From contig MU271146.1 in the NCBI GenBank assembly GCA_021432605.1, positions 2,821,527 to 2,885,526 on the forward strand: 64,000 nt of DNA. Reading direction: 5' to 3'. Source of the stretch: Coniochaeta sp. PMI_546 (taxonomy: Eukaryota > Ascomycota > Sordariomycetes > Coniochaetales > Coniochaetaceae). Made by a program: the position numbers and the translations under genes. The notes under the pieces were generated by a model. That model ran no database searches and was not told the origin of the DNA. It saw nothing but the letters and a program-made list of their open reading frames with translations. Shown here one piece after another: positions 35,953 to 48,764 of this stretch (position 1 is its first letter; the number at the start of each line of letters is the position of its first letter).

Positions 35953-37418
35953 ATGATATCTCTTGTGTGCCTGATCAGCCTGACGCTGTACCTGACGATG
36001 CAGGCTCGTGCAGGCTCTCTTGAGACCCCTGGTGAAAACGCACCAGGTCTACCGCAAGGCGAACAGTGCGGATGGCCGTCCAAGTCGGCCTTGAAACAAC
36101 ATGATTCTCGGGCATGCTCTGTAGCAATGGACGACAAAGTCGGTCCTGACCCTTCGACCTGGGCGCCATGGACCCATCGGCCGTACTGCGCAGACACGGA
36201 ATACTGCGTTTTTACCAAATCCCTGTTTCGGGGGAACCATGGTATCAGCATCATCACCACCTCAGAGATAGCTGCGAGCTCGCCCGACCTGCTTGACAAA
36301 CTGAGCAGTCGGGAGACCGGAGCTAGAACGACTGAGACGCCGTACACGGTTCTGAGCATACCAGGCAAGGGCAAGGGACTATTTGCCACTCGACGAATCG
36401 AGCGAGGGGAGATCATCATGGAGGACTACCCGAGCGTATTGGCGGATGTTGAGTTCCCCGGGAAGGTGCAGAGAAGCCAAGGACAGCTGCTCCTAAAGCG
36501 TGCTATTGAACAGCTGGCGCAGCCCGAAGAGGTCCTGTCGCTGGCCCGGAGCAGTACCACCGGGGCACCAGTGCAAGAAGACGTCATGAGGACGAACACG
36601 TTCGGCATCACGATTGGTGAGCGCTCTCGTATGGCCTTGTTCCCTAGAATATCGGTGAGTTTGATATCTGCTAAGGGCTGTCGCCAGACTCAAGAGGAAG
36701 CGCTGTTACTTACAAGGAGCATACTGACTGACGCGTGAAGAGGATGAATCATGCTTGTAACCCCAAGTGAGTTGGAATCGTCGTCGTGTTGGTCTATGAG
36801 GCGATGGTGATTATTGATGTACAACTTCAGCGCATTTACCCGATTCGCAGAGTCCACGCTCGTCAACAGAGTGATAGCGTTCCGCGATATTGAGCCGGGA
36901 GAGGAAATTACGATTAGCTGTAGGCTTTCCCAGTACAACTCGCCTATGTGCGCCCGAGATACGACTGCACTTTGCTAACGATATGCTGTGTTTCGCCTCA
37001 TGTAGACCTAGAGGTCGGCATGCCCTTTGGAGAACGCCAACGAGCTCTCGAGTCCCGCTGGGGGTTCAAGTGCACTTGCGAGCTCTGCTCAGCTGCCGAG
37101 GCGGAAATTGAAGCGTCGGACAGACGCAGGGAGAGGATCAGGGCAGTACGCCAGGACGTGCTCGAATGTGTTCAGCGAAGAGATTTTCATAGCGCCATCG
37201 AGTTGAATGAGGAACTCGTAGGGTTGATAGTCAAGGAGAACATGGCTCCTCACCTTGGAGAGCACTACGAGGTCCTGGCCAGGCTGTATCTGGCGGCGAC
37301 GGATTTGAAGAACGCCAAAAAGTACGCCAGACTAGCACTGTCGGAGTTGGAAGCTAATGGCGGCAGTGACGTCTATGATTCGATTGAAGAACTGAGGCGG
37401 CTTCTTGAGTGGCACTGA
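35953..37418 (+). CDS. SET-domain protein with signal peptide (SET5/SMYD-like)
   Basis: A 409-residue protein in four exons (35953-36654, 36741-36766, 36831-36919, 37006-37418); introns of 86, 64 and 86 nt join in frame, the second exon being only 26 nt. The N-terminus is a good signal peptide (MISLVCLISLTLYLTMQARA). The SET domain starts near YTVLSIPGKGKGLFATRRIE and continues through RMNHACNPNA (the NHxCxPN motif), AFRDIEPGEEITISY (catalytic Tyr) and a post-SET cysteine cluster (GFKCTCELC). A TPR-like helical tail follows (YARLALSELEANG). SET domains methylate lysine, usually in the nucleus or cytoplasm, so a secretory start is unusual in general although such proteins occur in ascomycetes. 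If translation began at an in-frame upstream non-ATG codon the signal would be internal; the ATG at 35953 is the natural start. Confidence 0.88.
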
Positions 37419-37525
37419 GCAGGTGGCATGCGCAATGCACAGATGGTCCCTGGAAGGAAGAGCTAGATGTTGGTTGAGAAGAGCGTATTGTACATGTAAA
37501 GATGATGGGGGCAGCTCGTGACTCC

Positions 37526-38242
37526 TCATGACTCCTCCGACGGTACCAGGCCAGCGGCTTCGTTCTCCTTCTTGCTCTTGTGAGCCCATGCTGGAGGTTC
37601 ATCGATACCTTCCTCCTCTTCCTTATCTCCTTGTTCCTTTGTCTTGTGTACCGTTGTGGGCTTATGTTCGGCGGGCGAGTAGACGGTGTAGAGGATCAAG
37701 GGAGTCGGACCCGTGTTCAAGAACTGATGCTTTGTGCCTGCAGGGACGATAACCATATCGCCTGCTTTAACCTTCTGTTCCTTACCTCCGACTTGCGCGA
37801 GACCAGTGCCGGATGTGAATGTGAGGATCTGGTCTACCGTGTGTATCTGTGTTTCGTGTCAGAGCTGGACTGTCTTCATGCGGGTGCCACAGCACCGGCC
37901 CACTCGAGGGTAACAACTGACCTCTTCGCCGATATCACCGCCGACCGGAACAGTCATGAGTACGAGCTGGGAGTAGAGGCCAGTCCACAACACTCGACGA
38001 AACTCTGCTGATGTGGACGGTAGAGCCGTGGTCATGTCAGGGAAGTACTGCATCTCATGCTTGGGAGGATCGCTGCTGGGGGTAGGAAAAGGCGCCATCT
38101 TCTTGGTTGTCGTGTAGTTTCGTGCAGACAACGGATTGCTGATCGCAGGCTGAAGCGGCCGACAACAGTTGGTTCTGGAAGGACTGGACGTGATTCGAGC
38201 AAGGCGAGGCAGAGAGTTTTTGGGCAGTTTGCAGGACAACAT
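37526..38242 (-). CDS. Cupin-domain protein, probably mitochondrial
   Basis: A single-domain cupin of 213 residues; exons 38242-37922 and 37846-37526, intron 75 nt, phase 0. The N-terminal 50 residues are rich in Arg, Ser and hydroxyl residues with almost no acids (MLSCKLPKNSLPRLARITSS), like a mitochondrial presequence. The barrel includes LVLMTVPVGGDIGEEIHTVD, FTSGTGLAQVGGKEQKVKAG and VIVPAGTKHQFLNTG, giving a His pair and Glu for a metal. The tail is acidic and lysine-rich. An alternative start at MAPFPTPSS would drop the presequence. Enzymatic role unknown. Its stop lies 107 bases from the convergent SET gene. Confidence 0.82.
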
Positions 38243-38880
38243 GTGGGACAAGTAATAGATGACAGCAGGACGACACCACCTCGAAGCTCTCTTTTTATTC
38301 TTCACCAGTACACTGCGAAGATTGTAGTGCTAAGTCACGATGGCGTCGTCCAAGGGATTTCCGCGGGCATCTCTTTGCAAATCTTTGTCGGCTGATGACA
38401 ATTGCCTTCCGGTTCCCTTGGTTAAGGTACCTTACTCAGCGGCAAATGATGCTGGCGTGATCGCGGTGCAAGGTGCATGATGGTAAGACTTGTACATGTG
38501 TGCGACGTCATCGCCCATTGTCCCCAGTTTTCTCCGCGTTTTCGCCGAACCTTGCAGTGATGGCGTCAGGACTTTGGGGGACACTGGGGACCTGGATGAA
38601 GTGGATGAGGTGCCTGCCCCTGCATGAGCAAGCTTATCTTAGCGCCTCGAGCTCCGATAAGAGGCAGGGCAGCAGGGCAGCTTGACTTGTACGTATCGTG
38701 TAAACATCTCTGGCAGTGCGAGCGGCATGCCAAAGTGGCCTGGAGGCTGGTGGCCAAGCAAGCACCTTAGCGTTGATACAACCTGTTGCGAGACTAGAGA
38801 GAAATCTGCTGATATTTCTGCACGTTTTCCCAACTTCATCGCGCCTATGTGTACACGTAATTATCGTGACGATCTTCCAC
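38243..38880. other. Intergenic region between cupin and GST genes
   Basis: About 0.6 kb: cupin promoter and GST 3' side. It contains AGGTACCT at 38425, flanked as TTAAGGTACCTTA. No gene seen. Confidence 0.5.
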
Positions 38881-39755
38881 TTACGGCTCGATGTCGAGCT
38901 CCTCGTAATACCTGTAGATACCCAAGGAATATTTCTGCCTCCGATTACTGGTAAGATAGTCCTTGATTCTGGGACGCTCTTTGACCGCCTCGTACAGCTT
39001 GAAGACGCTGGAGTAGTCGCCCGACTTCTCGTACTTCGCCACGGCCTTGGGAAACATGAACTTGACTCCGTCGAGGCACTGTTATGGCCAGATATCAGCC
39101 AACAATTCACCCCTACCGTGTTATGACCGGGCAGATGAGGAAGGGTCAATACCTGGAACAGTACTAAGTCGGCATATGTGAGCTGGCCGGCGTACAGCCA
39201 CGGACCGTCACCGCTGGCCTTCGCATTCAGCACCCGCTGAAAATAGCCGAGGAACTTTGGCAGCCGCGTCTTGACATAGTGCTCGGATTTTCGCTTGCTC
39301 TCAGGTATCTGATCCTCGTAGTACAGTCCGGACGCGATAGGGTGGTGGCAGTCGTGCGGCTCGTTGCTAAGCCCGTCGAGCGCAGTGAGTGCCAGCGCGT
39401 TGACCCTATATATGTGATCGTCGCTACTGTCGCCGGCGGGGACGAGGCCCAATCGCGGTCCCAGGTACAGCAGGATATTGGGTGTCTGATTGATGACGAG
39501 GTCGCCGTGTTTGAGGATTGGTGGCGCGCAGACAGGCAAGTTGACGCCATCGTCGGGGACTTCGCCGTTGATGTATGCGAGAACCTGCTTGACCCCGTCC
39601 TTGACTTGGGCGGTGTCTGTGTACTCGGCCCCAGCCTCTTCTAGTGCAAGGCGGACATGCTCACCACGACCTGGCATGCCGGGCCAGTAGATGAGCTCAA
39701 AGGGCACATCCTTGGAGGACTTCTGCCGCTTGGTAGCGGGACTGTCCGACGCCAT
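38881..39755 (-). CDS. Glutathione S-transferase (sigma/alpha-like)
   Basis: A cytosolic glutathione-conjugating enzyme. Exons 39755-39153 and 39078-38881 (intron 74 nt, phase 0) give 266 residues. After a 17-residue polar leader the thioredoxin-like domain begins: PFELIYWPGMPGRGEHVRLA, with the Tyr expected for catalysis in Tyr-type GSTs, then a cis-Pro segment (VCAPPILKHGDLVINQTPNI) and LLYLGPRLGLVP. The helical domain has GPWLYAGQLTYADLVLFQ, the conserved N-capping Asp, and CLDGVKFMFPKAVAKYEKS. It ends in YYEELDIEP. The splice was chosen because it restores the last two helices. Distinct from the Ure2-type GST at the telomere end. Confidence 0.9.
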
Positions 39756-40330
39756 TGCGCGAGATAGGAAGCGAATTTATTGGAGATGACGAACAAATTA
39801 CTTTACTGAGGACAATTGACGAGATGGCTGCAGTGTGGTAAGAAAGACTGCAGGAAACGACTTTACATGGTTTCCAGGTCTCATGTGACAGGGTACGAGC
39901 TGGAGAAGATAAAGAGCTCTAGTGGGATGGAAGGAAAGCCGAAAGACGGGCGGGCGGGCGGGAAGAAGGAGGGGCGATTGCACGAGACTCGTTTCCAGTG
40001 CGGGACGATCCTTCTGAGGTGGAGATAGATTGCCCATTAGTAGCGACCATTCGTATTGTTGTCACCAACCTGCCACTAGACGTGATAGAGGAGGAAGTTG
40101 TTGTCAAGCATGGAGGAAATTCGTTGACAGAACACGGTCTGTATCAATCAAGTAACTGGTTGGTAAGTGAAGATATTCCATTCAGGTTCAATATCGTCTC
40201 GCGAGATCATGTTTCACGAGGGCAAGGACTGTTCCAGCTATATATAACCCCAAGCGCCTAGCTTGCTGTCAGGAGGCCAAATTTGGCAACGATACTCGAA
40301 ATAATGGAAATGCAGATCATATAGGCCGAC
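39756..40330. other. Intergenic region between GST and App1-type genes
   Basis: About 0.6 kb: GST promoter and 3' side of the phosphatase gene, including a short CGGG-type repeat near 39948-39962. No gene seen. Confidence 0.45.
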
Positions 40331-41654
40331 TCATGCCACCGCGTCCTCGATTATCTTGTAGCACTCGGATGGATCTTCGAAAACATGCCAGACGTTGTCA
40401 GGGACGCCCTCGAATGCCTTCTCGAACCTCTCAGGCGCGTTTTTGGCCTCGATGCCGACCGATGCAATATCGGTGACCTTGCGGATCAAGATGACCCGAA
40501 CCCAGCCAGGGAACGCCCTCCACACGTCGCCGTATGCCTCGGGGTCGCTTTGAGTCGAATCTCCTATGCAGATGACCTTCTTCTTGGGAAGCCAGCGGTG
40601 TATCTTCTCCATCCTGTCCACCTTGTAGTCCTCGGTACCGAGCGTGAGGTTTGACAGCAGCCCGGGAATAGTCAGCCAGCTGGCATCACGGAGGATCAAC
40701 TCGCCGAATGGATAGTATTGATTGCGGAAGCTGCGAAGGAATGGGTAGAGGTTGTACGGAGACGCCGACAGGTAGAAAAATGGTGACTGCGGACCGAGTA
40801 ACTTGTGTACATGAGCGTAGAGCTCCGGCATGCCTGTGATGGGCGCAGGTGTCGATATGAATGTGGAGCGCAAGATGCCGATCGGGTCGCTGGTCATCGT
40901 GACTTTGATTGTGTCGTCTACGTCTGTCAGGGGGAACAATGTGGTTAGAACGGAGCACAATTACCGACTGGCTCCCACAGCAACTCGGAAACGAGGGCTT
41001 ACCAGATATGACAGCCCAGCCGTCGGGTTCAGTATATAAAGTCTTCATCTCCAAAAGTCCATTGGCGCCGGATGGTACTTCCGCAGTGGTGGTAACCACG
41101 TCACCTGCATTGCCACTCGGTAATTGTCTGATATCGCTGCTGATGCCATTCCTGCCACCAGGGCCGAGCTTGAGCTTGGTGCCGGAGCCAAATGAAGCAT
41201 TGACAAGCCTCCCGGGCTGGATGTCCATGAGAAACGGTGTGATCCTTCTCGCAATGGTAGCCGTCTCCTGGGCGTCCTTGGAGAGGCCCGCCATCTCAGC
41301 CACCTGCGACACGACGTCTGCCACCTTGCAAGACGGATCTTGGGCCAGGACTGCCGCGACGAATTCGGCCTCCCATTTGCCTCGTGGGCCGCGATGGGCG
41401 ACGTTATCGAACAGCCATACGGCGTCACTGCCCGTTATTGGCTGGGGCCTGGGGTTGTAGGGGCCGAGGTACGACAGAACGTCGCCGAGCCTCGATGGTA
41501 TGGGGAGCTTGGTTGGGCCGCCCCCAGGGAGCTTGAACGCGGTGCTCTGCGATATGCCGGGCAAGCCTGCCTCGGTCTCGGCGAAGCGTCTCTCCTTGCG
41601 TGTCTTCATCTGCATGTCTGTTGCAGCGGACCTTGATCGTTTCGACGTCGACAT
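40331..41654 (-). CDS. App1-type phosphatidate phosphatase (DUF2183)
   Basis: A Mg-dependent phosphatase of the HAD fold that dephosphorylates phosphatidate; yeast App1 acts at actin patches. Exons 41654-41003 and 40923-40331 (intron 79 nt) give 414 residues. HAD motif I is split by the intron and restored on joining: SDVDDTIKVT, with nucleophile Asp218 and Asp220. Motif II Ser lies in FFYLSASPYNLYPF, and motif IV is KKVICIGDSTQSDPEAYGD. The N-terminal 200 residues carry LVNASFGSGTKLKLGPGG-like beta strands that precede the catalytic domain in the family. Start: the first ATG of the frame (MSTSKRSRS). No SH3-binding proline tail, unlike yeast App1. Confidence 0.88.
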
Positions 41655-43318
41655 GGCGGGCGACAGTCGAGGTCGGCGACTAAATATCAAGTGCGAGAAT
41701 TGCAGTCGGAAGAGGTGTGCTACGCGCGACAGGTCTCGTGTCAATCGAGGAGAAGCGTGCGTGATCCGTGTATTTGGTCAAGTATCCTCGCACTTGGATA
41801 AGTCGCATTCGGCGAAATGTCTGTCTTTAAGCGTGACTGAGGTGTTGAACGATGGGGAAATGACGGGAGGGGATGATGACGTGAACAAGCTGGAACGCAG
41901 CCCTAGGACCATCGAATTAGACAGGAGCGAGCTTAGCAACGCATCCTCGCCTGCCAGCAAGTCAGAAGCGCAGGATCAGGCGAAGCAAGAAACCGGGCAG
42001 CCCTGTCAGCAATCGGCATGCGACTTGGTTCAACTCAAGACAACACCAATATTGGCCATCCAGGCCATCCTGTGATGCAGACCAGGCATCAGCTGGGACC
42101 AGACCAGACGATCACTGATCACCGCGACAGTCTCTGGCTCACATGCCCCACCAACTGCGATCGCTACAACGACGCACTGCGCCCACTTGCGCCCACTGCG
42201 CGTGCTCTCCTCAGCCTGGGCGCCAGCCAACGACATCATCCTGGTGCAGGCGTGTGGCTTTGCCTTTTTGATGATGTAACGAGATGATGGCAGATGGTGA
42301 TTGTAGGAAGTTATGGTCCAAAACGCAGGTTTCTAGGATGCTTGATGCTTTCTGCTCCCTCATTCCACGTAAAGCTGCCGACCGGGAGGCCGATACCTTA
42401 GGTACCGTACTTGGTGCCTGGAACTTTGGTGGGTACCTAGGTACCTCCTTCACAAAAGAAAATATGGGGCTGGAACAAGTTCCGAAACCGCTGACCTGAG
42501 CTTGTTGGCTGACTTATCATTATGGTTGGGACTGCCACTTCAGCTGCCTTGGGATATCTGAGCCGGCGAAGTTTCGACAACGGCCCGAAATCGTAGGTGT
42601 GTGTTTTTATTTTAATGTATTGCATCTTTGTACTGGGTCGCGTCCGCGCCGGCGTACTTAACAAAGCGTATCACAGTAAGTGGTTGTGTTTGCCGCGGTT
42701 GTTCCACACCATATCTACAGTTACAATATAGCACTCTGCCAGCTCCATCTAATTGCGCTGTTCACTAAGCCGGAACAAGAGTGACCGCCGATTGCCGAAA
42801 CCAGACCTCAATAGCAGGCACGCATAGGGTACTTCCAACAATAGGATGCATATTAAGTCAGCGATCACCTTATCTTGAATACTCCCGAGCCCAAAACTGC
42901 CCAATTTCGTTACTAGAGGTATAGTACGTTAATTACCTTATCCTGTGGGTACGAAGAGGTCACTGGATCGAAGAGTAGAAGCCTAGATAGGAGGTACCTT
43001 AGCTAAGGGACGTCACGTGGGGATTAACCGTCATGGTGGCATCGTTTGTCTGATATCGCCCGAGCACGCAATCTGTTATCCAGATCTCGCAAACACGCTC
43101 ACCTCCGCATATACTGGGTCGACCATGGTGAGCATAGGGTACAAGTACGGGAGTGTTTCTGCTGAACCTCCCTCCTATCATGGGTGATTTTGAAGCAACA
43201 AAAGCCACAAAAGCCCCTCAAACCGGATCTGTCTCGTCTCCCTGTAACACTACACATTGTGAAGGGTGCTCATCTTGTCCTACCTATGAAAATCATCCAG
43301 TTCTGTTAATATCACACA
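41655..43318. other. Divergent intergenic region, App1-type and dioxygenase genes
   Basis: About 1.7 kb. It holds two AGGTACCT copies (42439 and 42992) and nearby GGTACC at 42401 and 42432, the densest cluster in the window. An open frame that begins inside the phosphatase gene on the opposite strand (41500-42075) is a shadow. No gene supported. Confidence 0.45.
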
Positions 43319-44653
43319 ATGGCACCAGGGGCACTAGTCGAAGAGTCGTCGTCACTCCCAACTCACCGCCCATTTTCTAAGAATGAGGCAGCACCTCGAG
43401 ACATCTTCCCTGACGGGATCCGGACATCAGGCCAACACCCTCCTCTGTACGATGCGCTGAAGCCTTACTCCGAGTTTCCCAAGGAAATCAGCGGGCCAAC
43501 AGTGTGGAAAGCCGAGGAGTACATCAACAATCCAGAGCGATGGGTGCATCGCTTCACCGACGATGAGATTGAGGAGCTCAGCGATACTGCCGATCGCTTT
43601 CTGGCGAGCGGTACTCCGCTGACAGGCATCTCCAAAGTAATCACGTCATTTCATGACTCCGACTTGACCAGGTGGCTGACGTCTTGATAGGAGAACTTCC
43701 GTCTTCCAAAGTTAAGCAAGCTCCTTCAAGCATTGCGATCTGATCTCCTGGATGGTAAAGGCTTCATCCTCTTCAAGGGATTCCCCGCCGGCGACTGGAG
43801 CCCGGAGAAGACTGCGGCTGCCTACATGGGTTTAGGGACCTACATTGGCTACTTTGTATCGCAAAACGGTCGCGGCCACGTTCTTGGTCATGTGAAGGAC
43901 GTCGGTGATGACCCGACGCAGATCCACAAGACCCGTATTTACAGGACCACTGCACGCCAGTTCTTCCATGCCGATGACTCAGATATTGTCGGTCTTCTGT
44001 GCGTCCACCGTGCTCTTGAGGGCGGAGAGAGTGACATTGTGAGCATACACAACGTCTGGAACACGCTCCAACGTGAACATCCCGATGTTGCCGAGACTCT
44101 CACCAAGCCAATCTGGTTTTTCGACCGGAAGGGGGAGGTTTCGGAGGGACAAGAGGAGTGGATTCGCCAGCCAGTGTTTTATATCGAGAATGGCGGCAAG
44201 GGCAGGGTTTATTGCAAATGGGATCCCTACTATGTGCGGTCCTTGACTCGGTTTTCCGACGCCGGGCTGATCCCTCCTCTTAGTGAGGAGCAACTACATG
44301 CGCTCCAGGTGTTGGAGGACACCTGCCAGCGACTGTCTTTGCACATGGTTCTGGAAGTTGGAGACATCCAGTTTGTTAGCAACGCTCATCTTCTCCATGC
44401 GAGGACGGCGTACAAGGGTAAGGCTTCCCAACATACACTCGTGTCTCTCCCGTACAGTCCGTGACCAGCCCGCTAATTAGGACTGCCAGACTACCCAGCA
44501 CCTGCCCCAAGACGCCATCTGCTTCGATTGTGGCTTGCCACTCCAGAAGGCGAAGGTGGATGGGCGCTTCCAATGCCCGACAGTGCAGAGAAGAAGAGAG
44601 GAGGCATTCAAGTGAACAACAACCCACCACGAGCTCCGTTAGATGCCGAGTAA
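43319..44653 (+). CDS. TauD/TfdA-family Fe(II)/2-oxoglutarate dioxygenase
   Basis: A non-haem iron oxygenase related to taurine and 2,4-D dioxygenases. Exons 43319-43636, 43691-44417 and 44490-44653 (introns 54 and 72 nt) give 402 residues. The iron ligands are His199 and Asp201 in QFFHADDSDIVGLLC and the distal His in FVSNAHLLHARTAYK. The 2-oxoglutarate Arg is in RRHLLRLWLA, which lies in the last exon and supports the second splice. The N-terminal segment (PLYDALKPYSEFPKEISGPT) and FILFKGFPAGDWSPEKTAAA are typical of the fungal TauD-like branch. The substrate cannot be read from the sequence; sulfonate use and secondary metabolism are both possible. Confidence 0.9.
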
Positions 44654-47600
44654 GCACGAAGAAATCGCGAGTGGAGCACTATTGTACTACTCATAGGGTC
44701 ATTTTTAAGCGATGGCCATCACCACACCGATTTTATACCATATAAACTGTGAAAATAGAACAATAAATCATCTCTGTTTCATCTTGTCGTTCTCTATGTT
44801 GGCTGTCTTGCCATCGTTGTCTTGTAGTTCAGCCGTACTTCCTCGGATTGTGGAAGGAGAGTCACCCAATAATTCGCGAATACTTGACGTAAGTCTAGAA
44901 GTGGAATGGTGTCCGGTGCTAGCTTGGGGCAGGATCTCAACTCGGCCTTAGGAAATCGACACCGGGAACCCTCAATGCTCTTTTCTCACTATGTTGATGA
45001 TGATGCGTCAGTACTCAGCCTGTGGAGGTCTCTACATCTCGGGAGAAGGCCCTCTAAATGCACCCTAAGTTCTGGGTTGAGCACTGAGCGGTGGACATAT
45101 CACAATGCTTGGGCAATTAATAAACTGACTGCCTGTTGATCAACACGTGGTAGCTGTCAGTATCCATATCAAATCAGCGCTTTTAGGCCAAAGCCAGCAC
45201 AATGATCGCGCAACAAAATGTGAATATTCACCACCATGCTAGATGAGCTTGGGTTCGCAGCGAGACAAAGCCAGGCCCCGGGCACCTCTTCGATCGCTTA
45301 TTCAGAAGCTGGTACACGCACAGGACCAGTCAGTTACACAAGATAGTTTATCCCTTCCCATGCAGTTCGAACTAGTTCTAGGCATATTTCTTGGAAGCAG
45401 GGTTTCAAGAGCCTGAGCTATGTACTACTCTCTAGCGATCTCAGCAATTCTGTCCCGTCAAGTGAAGCCGTCCAATTCGCCTAGATGAGGAAATGCTGAT
45501 GATAACCCGTTGCTAACACAACTCCATAAAAGGTTGGCCTAGTGTTGTGCTCGTTTCCGAGCTTCTAATGCGCGAAGGATGAACCGCCGAACGCCCTTAC
45601 ATAGATTGAATCTACTATCAACAAATGGTGCCGAGAGTAGGTTGAGACTCTCAGCGGGCCCTTCCTTATGTTTAAATTCTGAATTGTGAAAGGACTTGTA
45701 GGGTAGGTGCTGAGCCTAAGAAGCCCACTTTCGCCACGTCCACAGTTGTTAGGTGAAGAGTTGTAAAGGTGTCTCACAGTCTCCTATCAGTAGCACAACG
45801 AAATGTTCAAACTCTACGAGACTGGTGCCGTTATACGCGCTCACATCCACACCATCGTCGTGCATTGGCACGATATTATGACCTCCCACGCTATTGGCCA
45901 GTATCAATTGGTCTGCAATGCAATATGTAACGATGCACTGCCTGTGTCTCGCCAAAGTTCGAAGCAGCCCTGATGCGGATTGCAGGAAGCCGGATACTGA
46001 GAATGAGTTTTCGAGGTCGTGAGTTCTGCTACGTACACATTTGAGAGGTCAAGAGTTGATCCATTCCGTGAAAAAGACGTCGAATCTGGAGTAACAGTGG
46101 TTCTGCAAGAGCATGCGCGATGCCCTCGGACCCAGAGTCTCCGTTAGTCCAGAGGAACCGGGTGGCCCCGGAAACACCAGTTTTGAACAGGATTCCCTGA
46201 GTGATGGCGGCATTTTCAACAGTAGGTACGGATCCGACAGGCACAAGTGGATCAAATCTGCTCGCTTAGCCCTTTCGTCGTTCATAGAAGCTATTGCAAA
46301 TCAAGGTTGCAACGACGAAGAGCACGGTCCGTAGTCCCGGAAAGTTGAACGGAGCCGGCCAGTGCTTTCTTGTGGAGGCTCCGTGAAGAATGACGAAGTC
46401 CATGACTTCTAAGATTGTTGAGGTGGGTTTCCGGCCTGGTGTCTCGAACCGTTCGCTGTCGTATCAACCGGTGTCGACTAAGGGCTGGGTTCTCCCAGAC
46501 AGCGGAGGCTATTTCCAGACGTAGACCTAGAGGGTACTGAGTCTAAGTGGGGCAGGCAAGTTCCTGTCGACCATGGAAGACGAAAGTATATAGCTTTTAT
46601 ATACACTCCACCATCGGAACATAGGTATAGGTCCTGTGTATAGCATTGCCGGTGGCGGGTCTTCCAGCCGACATTATCATCTCTCTTGCCCTCACGAACG
46701 TCCTTTACGCAACGACCACCAATAACACCGTCGATGAAGAGTGCTTTAATGTGTGCTTCGCTTCTATTAGTGGCTCAATCCAAGACTCCTCTATCTTATA
46801 GCTGAGGCCAGAATTGGCGCCCGTGACGTGAACAAACATTCTTGCGTCCATGCTGTTAGCAAGGCAAATAACTAGCAGTCTATATCACGCAAAACGAATT
46901 ATGTTTCGATAACTATAATTTGTATAGGAAGTTGGAAGATATGTGGAAGCAGTGAATGTATATTCGGTCTTTCCAATCTGGTTGGGCGCTCTCATCCTCC
47001 AGCTCGACTCGGACGCGTCTCACTCTACTAGTCCTGGCCAACCAGCTGGCACGTATGATTTCAAGAGAAGCAGGAGGTACAGAACCCGGGAACTACCCTG
47101 TACAGGTGCGATTTCTGGGCATGTGGTTGAACAGAAGGATATTCGTCTACAGTAAAATTGGAAGGTTGAGAAGTGGATTGAATTCGATAAGGCTGGATGG
47201 TGTAGTTGCTAGGCCAGAATGCTTCGAATTGCGGACGGAACTGCTAAACATGTTCGATGGGATTTCGATGGGAGTAGCAGCTGAAGTCTCCCCAAAAGTA
47301 GGGAAATAGAAGCCGATCTGCTTCTTGCAATGACGGAGATGGGCACGAAGGATGTTCTAGATGCGACGTTGTGACTTGGGCCCCGAGGAGGAGAGCTATC
47401 CAAGTCGTTTGATCCGGACGAAGTTGGTTCAGAGCCTCCCTGTATCGTTCGTGCATTTTGGGTTACCGCGGTCCATAGTACTCGAATGCCGTCAGCAAGG
47501 CAGACCAGTGTAACGCGCAACACGAGCCACATCCTTGGGTCTACCTATCAGATACCTACTGTCGCCAAGGCCGTTGTTGATGGTCCCTACGGAAGTCGCG

Positions 47601-48764
47601 AGCCCGAAGCCAACCCAGCTGAGGTAGCGTGTTGCCGTCGAGCTACGCTCATTCTGTGCAGTCAACCGACGACTAACTGTATCTAATGTGCTAGATACTC
47701 TTCAGGTTGGATCTGAAGGTCTCGCTTGGTGCGCTAAAACACGAGCAGGCCCCTCGTTCGAAGAAAAAAGTTCAACGTCGATTAGGATTACACCATTTGG
47801 CGATGAAAGAATGAGGGCAACCTCCAGCTTAGTGACTCGGCAGTGGTACAGTTTCAAGTTACCCACCCCGCAGACATTATTCGCGGGAATTAAGGGCCGG
47901 CCAATGTACCTGGTAGTTTTGGCATAAGGTATTTGCAACAGCCCGAGGAAGGATACCTCGACATGTGCTACGGTCGAAGGCTGTCAGAAGCCAAGTGTCA
48001 GCCACATGTTAGCACTTCATTTCACGAGAGAATTTGCAAGACACAAAATAAATGTTCATTTTATCGTCTGATTGGATCCATCAATGTAGATTTTCGAGAC
48101 ATTTGGGGTGAAAGTCAAGGAAGGGATGTTTATAGCATAGTTAACTAGTCTTAACGAATACCTGTCGCCCCTATATAGAGCAGCTTTAGGTTCGCAATCG
48201 GGTGCCATGTTTCATACCAGAGTAATGTTACCATGGCTTACACTTCGAGGATCATCTCCAGCTTGCAGTTCCTAATTCTCTTATTGGCTTACATACACTG
48301 AAAGGGTGACCCATCTGCTATAATCCTAACAGGTGTTTGAGGCTTTTGAGCGAGAGTCATCACACTGTACATGTCAGCTCCGATATTGAGAAGGTGACTT
48401 GACACGATAAACAAGAGGAGATTCATTGTGAGGTACAGTCCCCCACATCGTGTTCTTGACGAATCGCAGGCTAATTAATGTACAATACTTAGCTTTAAAT
48501 GAGTGTTAGACACGGGCTGACCTGTCCTCCAATGGAAGGGATGTTATTCAGCCCTGAACTATTCTACCGGTAATGCTGAACAGAATATACAGTGGATCAC
48601 AGTTGAATTGTCGGCTGACAGAGGATGTGTGTAATGCTGATATTCACTCACGTACTTATATCTATGGAATGGGTAATGGTCCTTGACAAAAAATGGTGGC
48701 ATGTCGGCTAATGTTGACTTCATAACATCGCCACTACGGCGGTACCGGTATTCTTGTCTTTAAG
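44654..48764. other. Gene-poor, AT-richer stretch
   Basis: About 4.1 kb with only short, overlapping frames. On the minus strand at 45749-46285 two open frames can be linked by a very short possible intron, but neither matches a family I know. At 46940-47310 a plus-strand frame also stays open without a motif. No transposase, reverse transcriptase or long terminal repeat was recognised. Confidence 0.4.
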
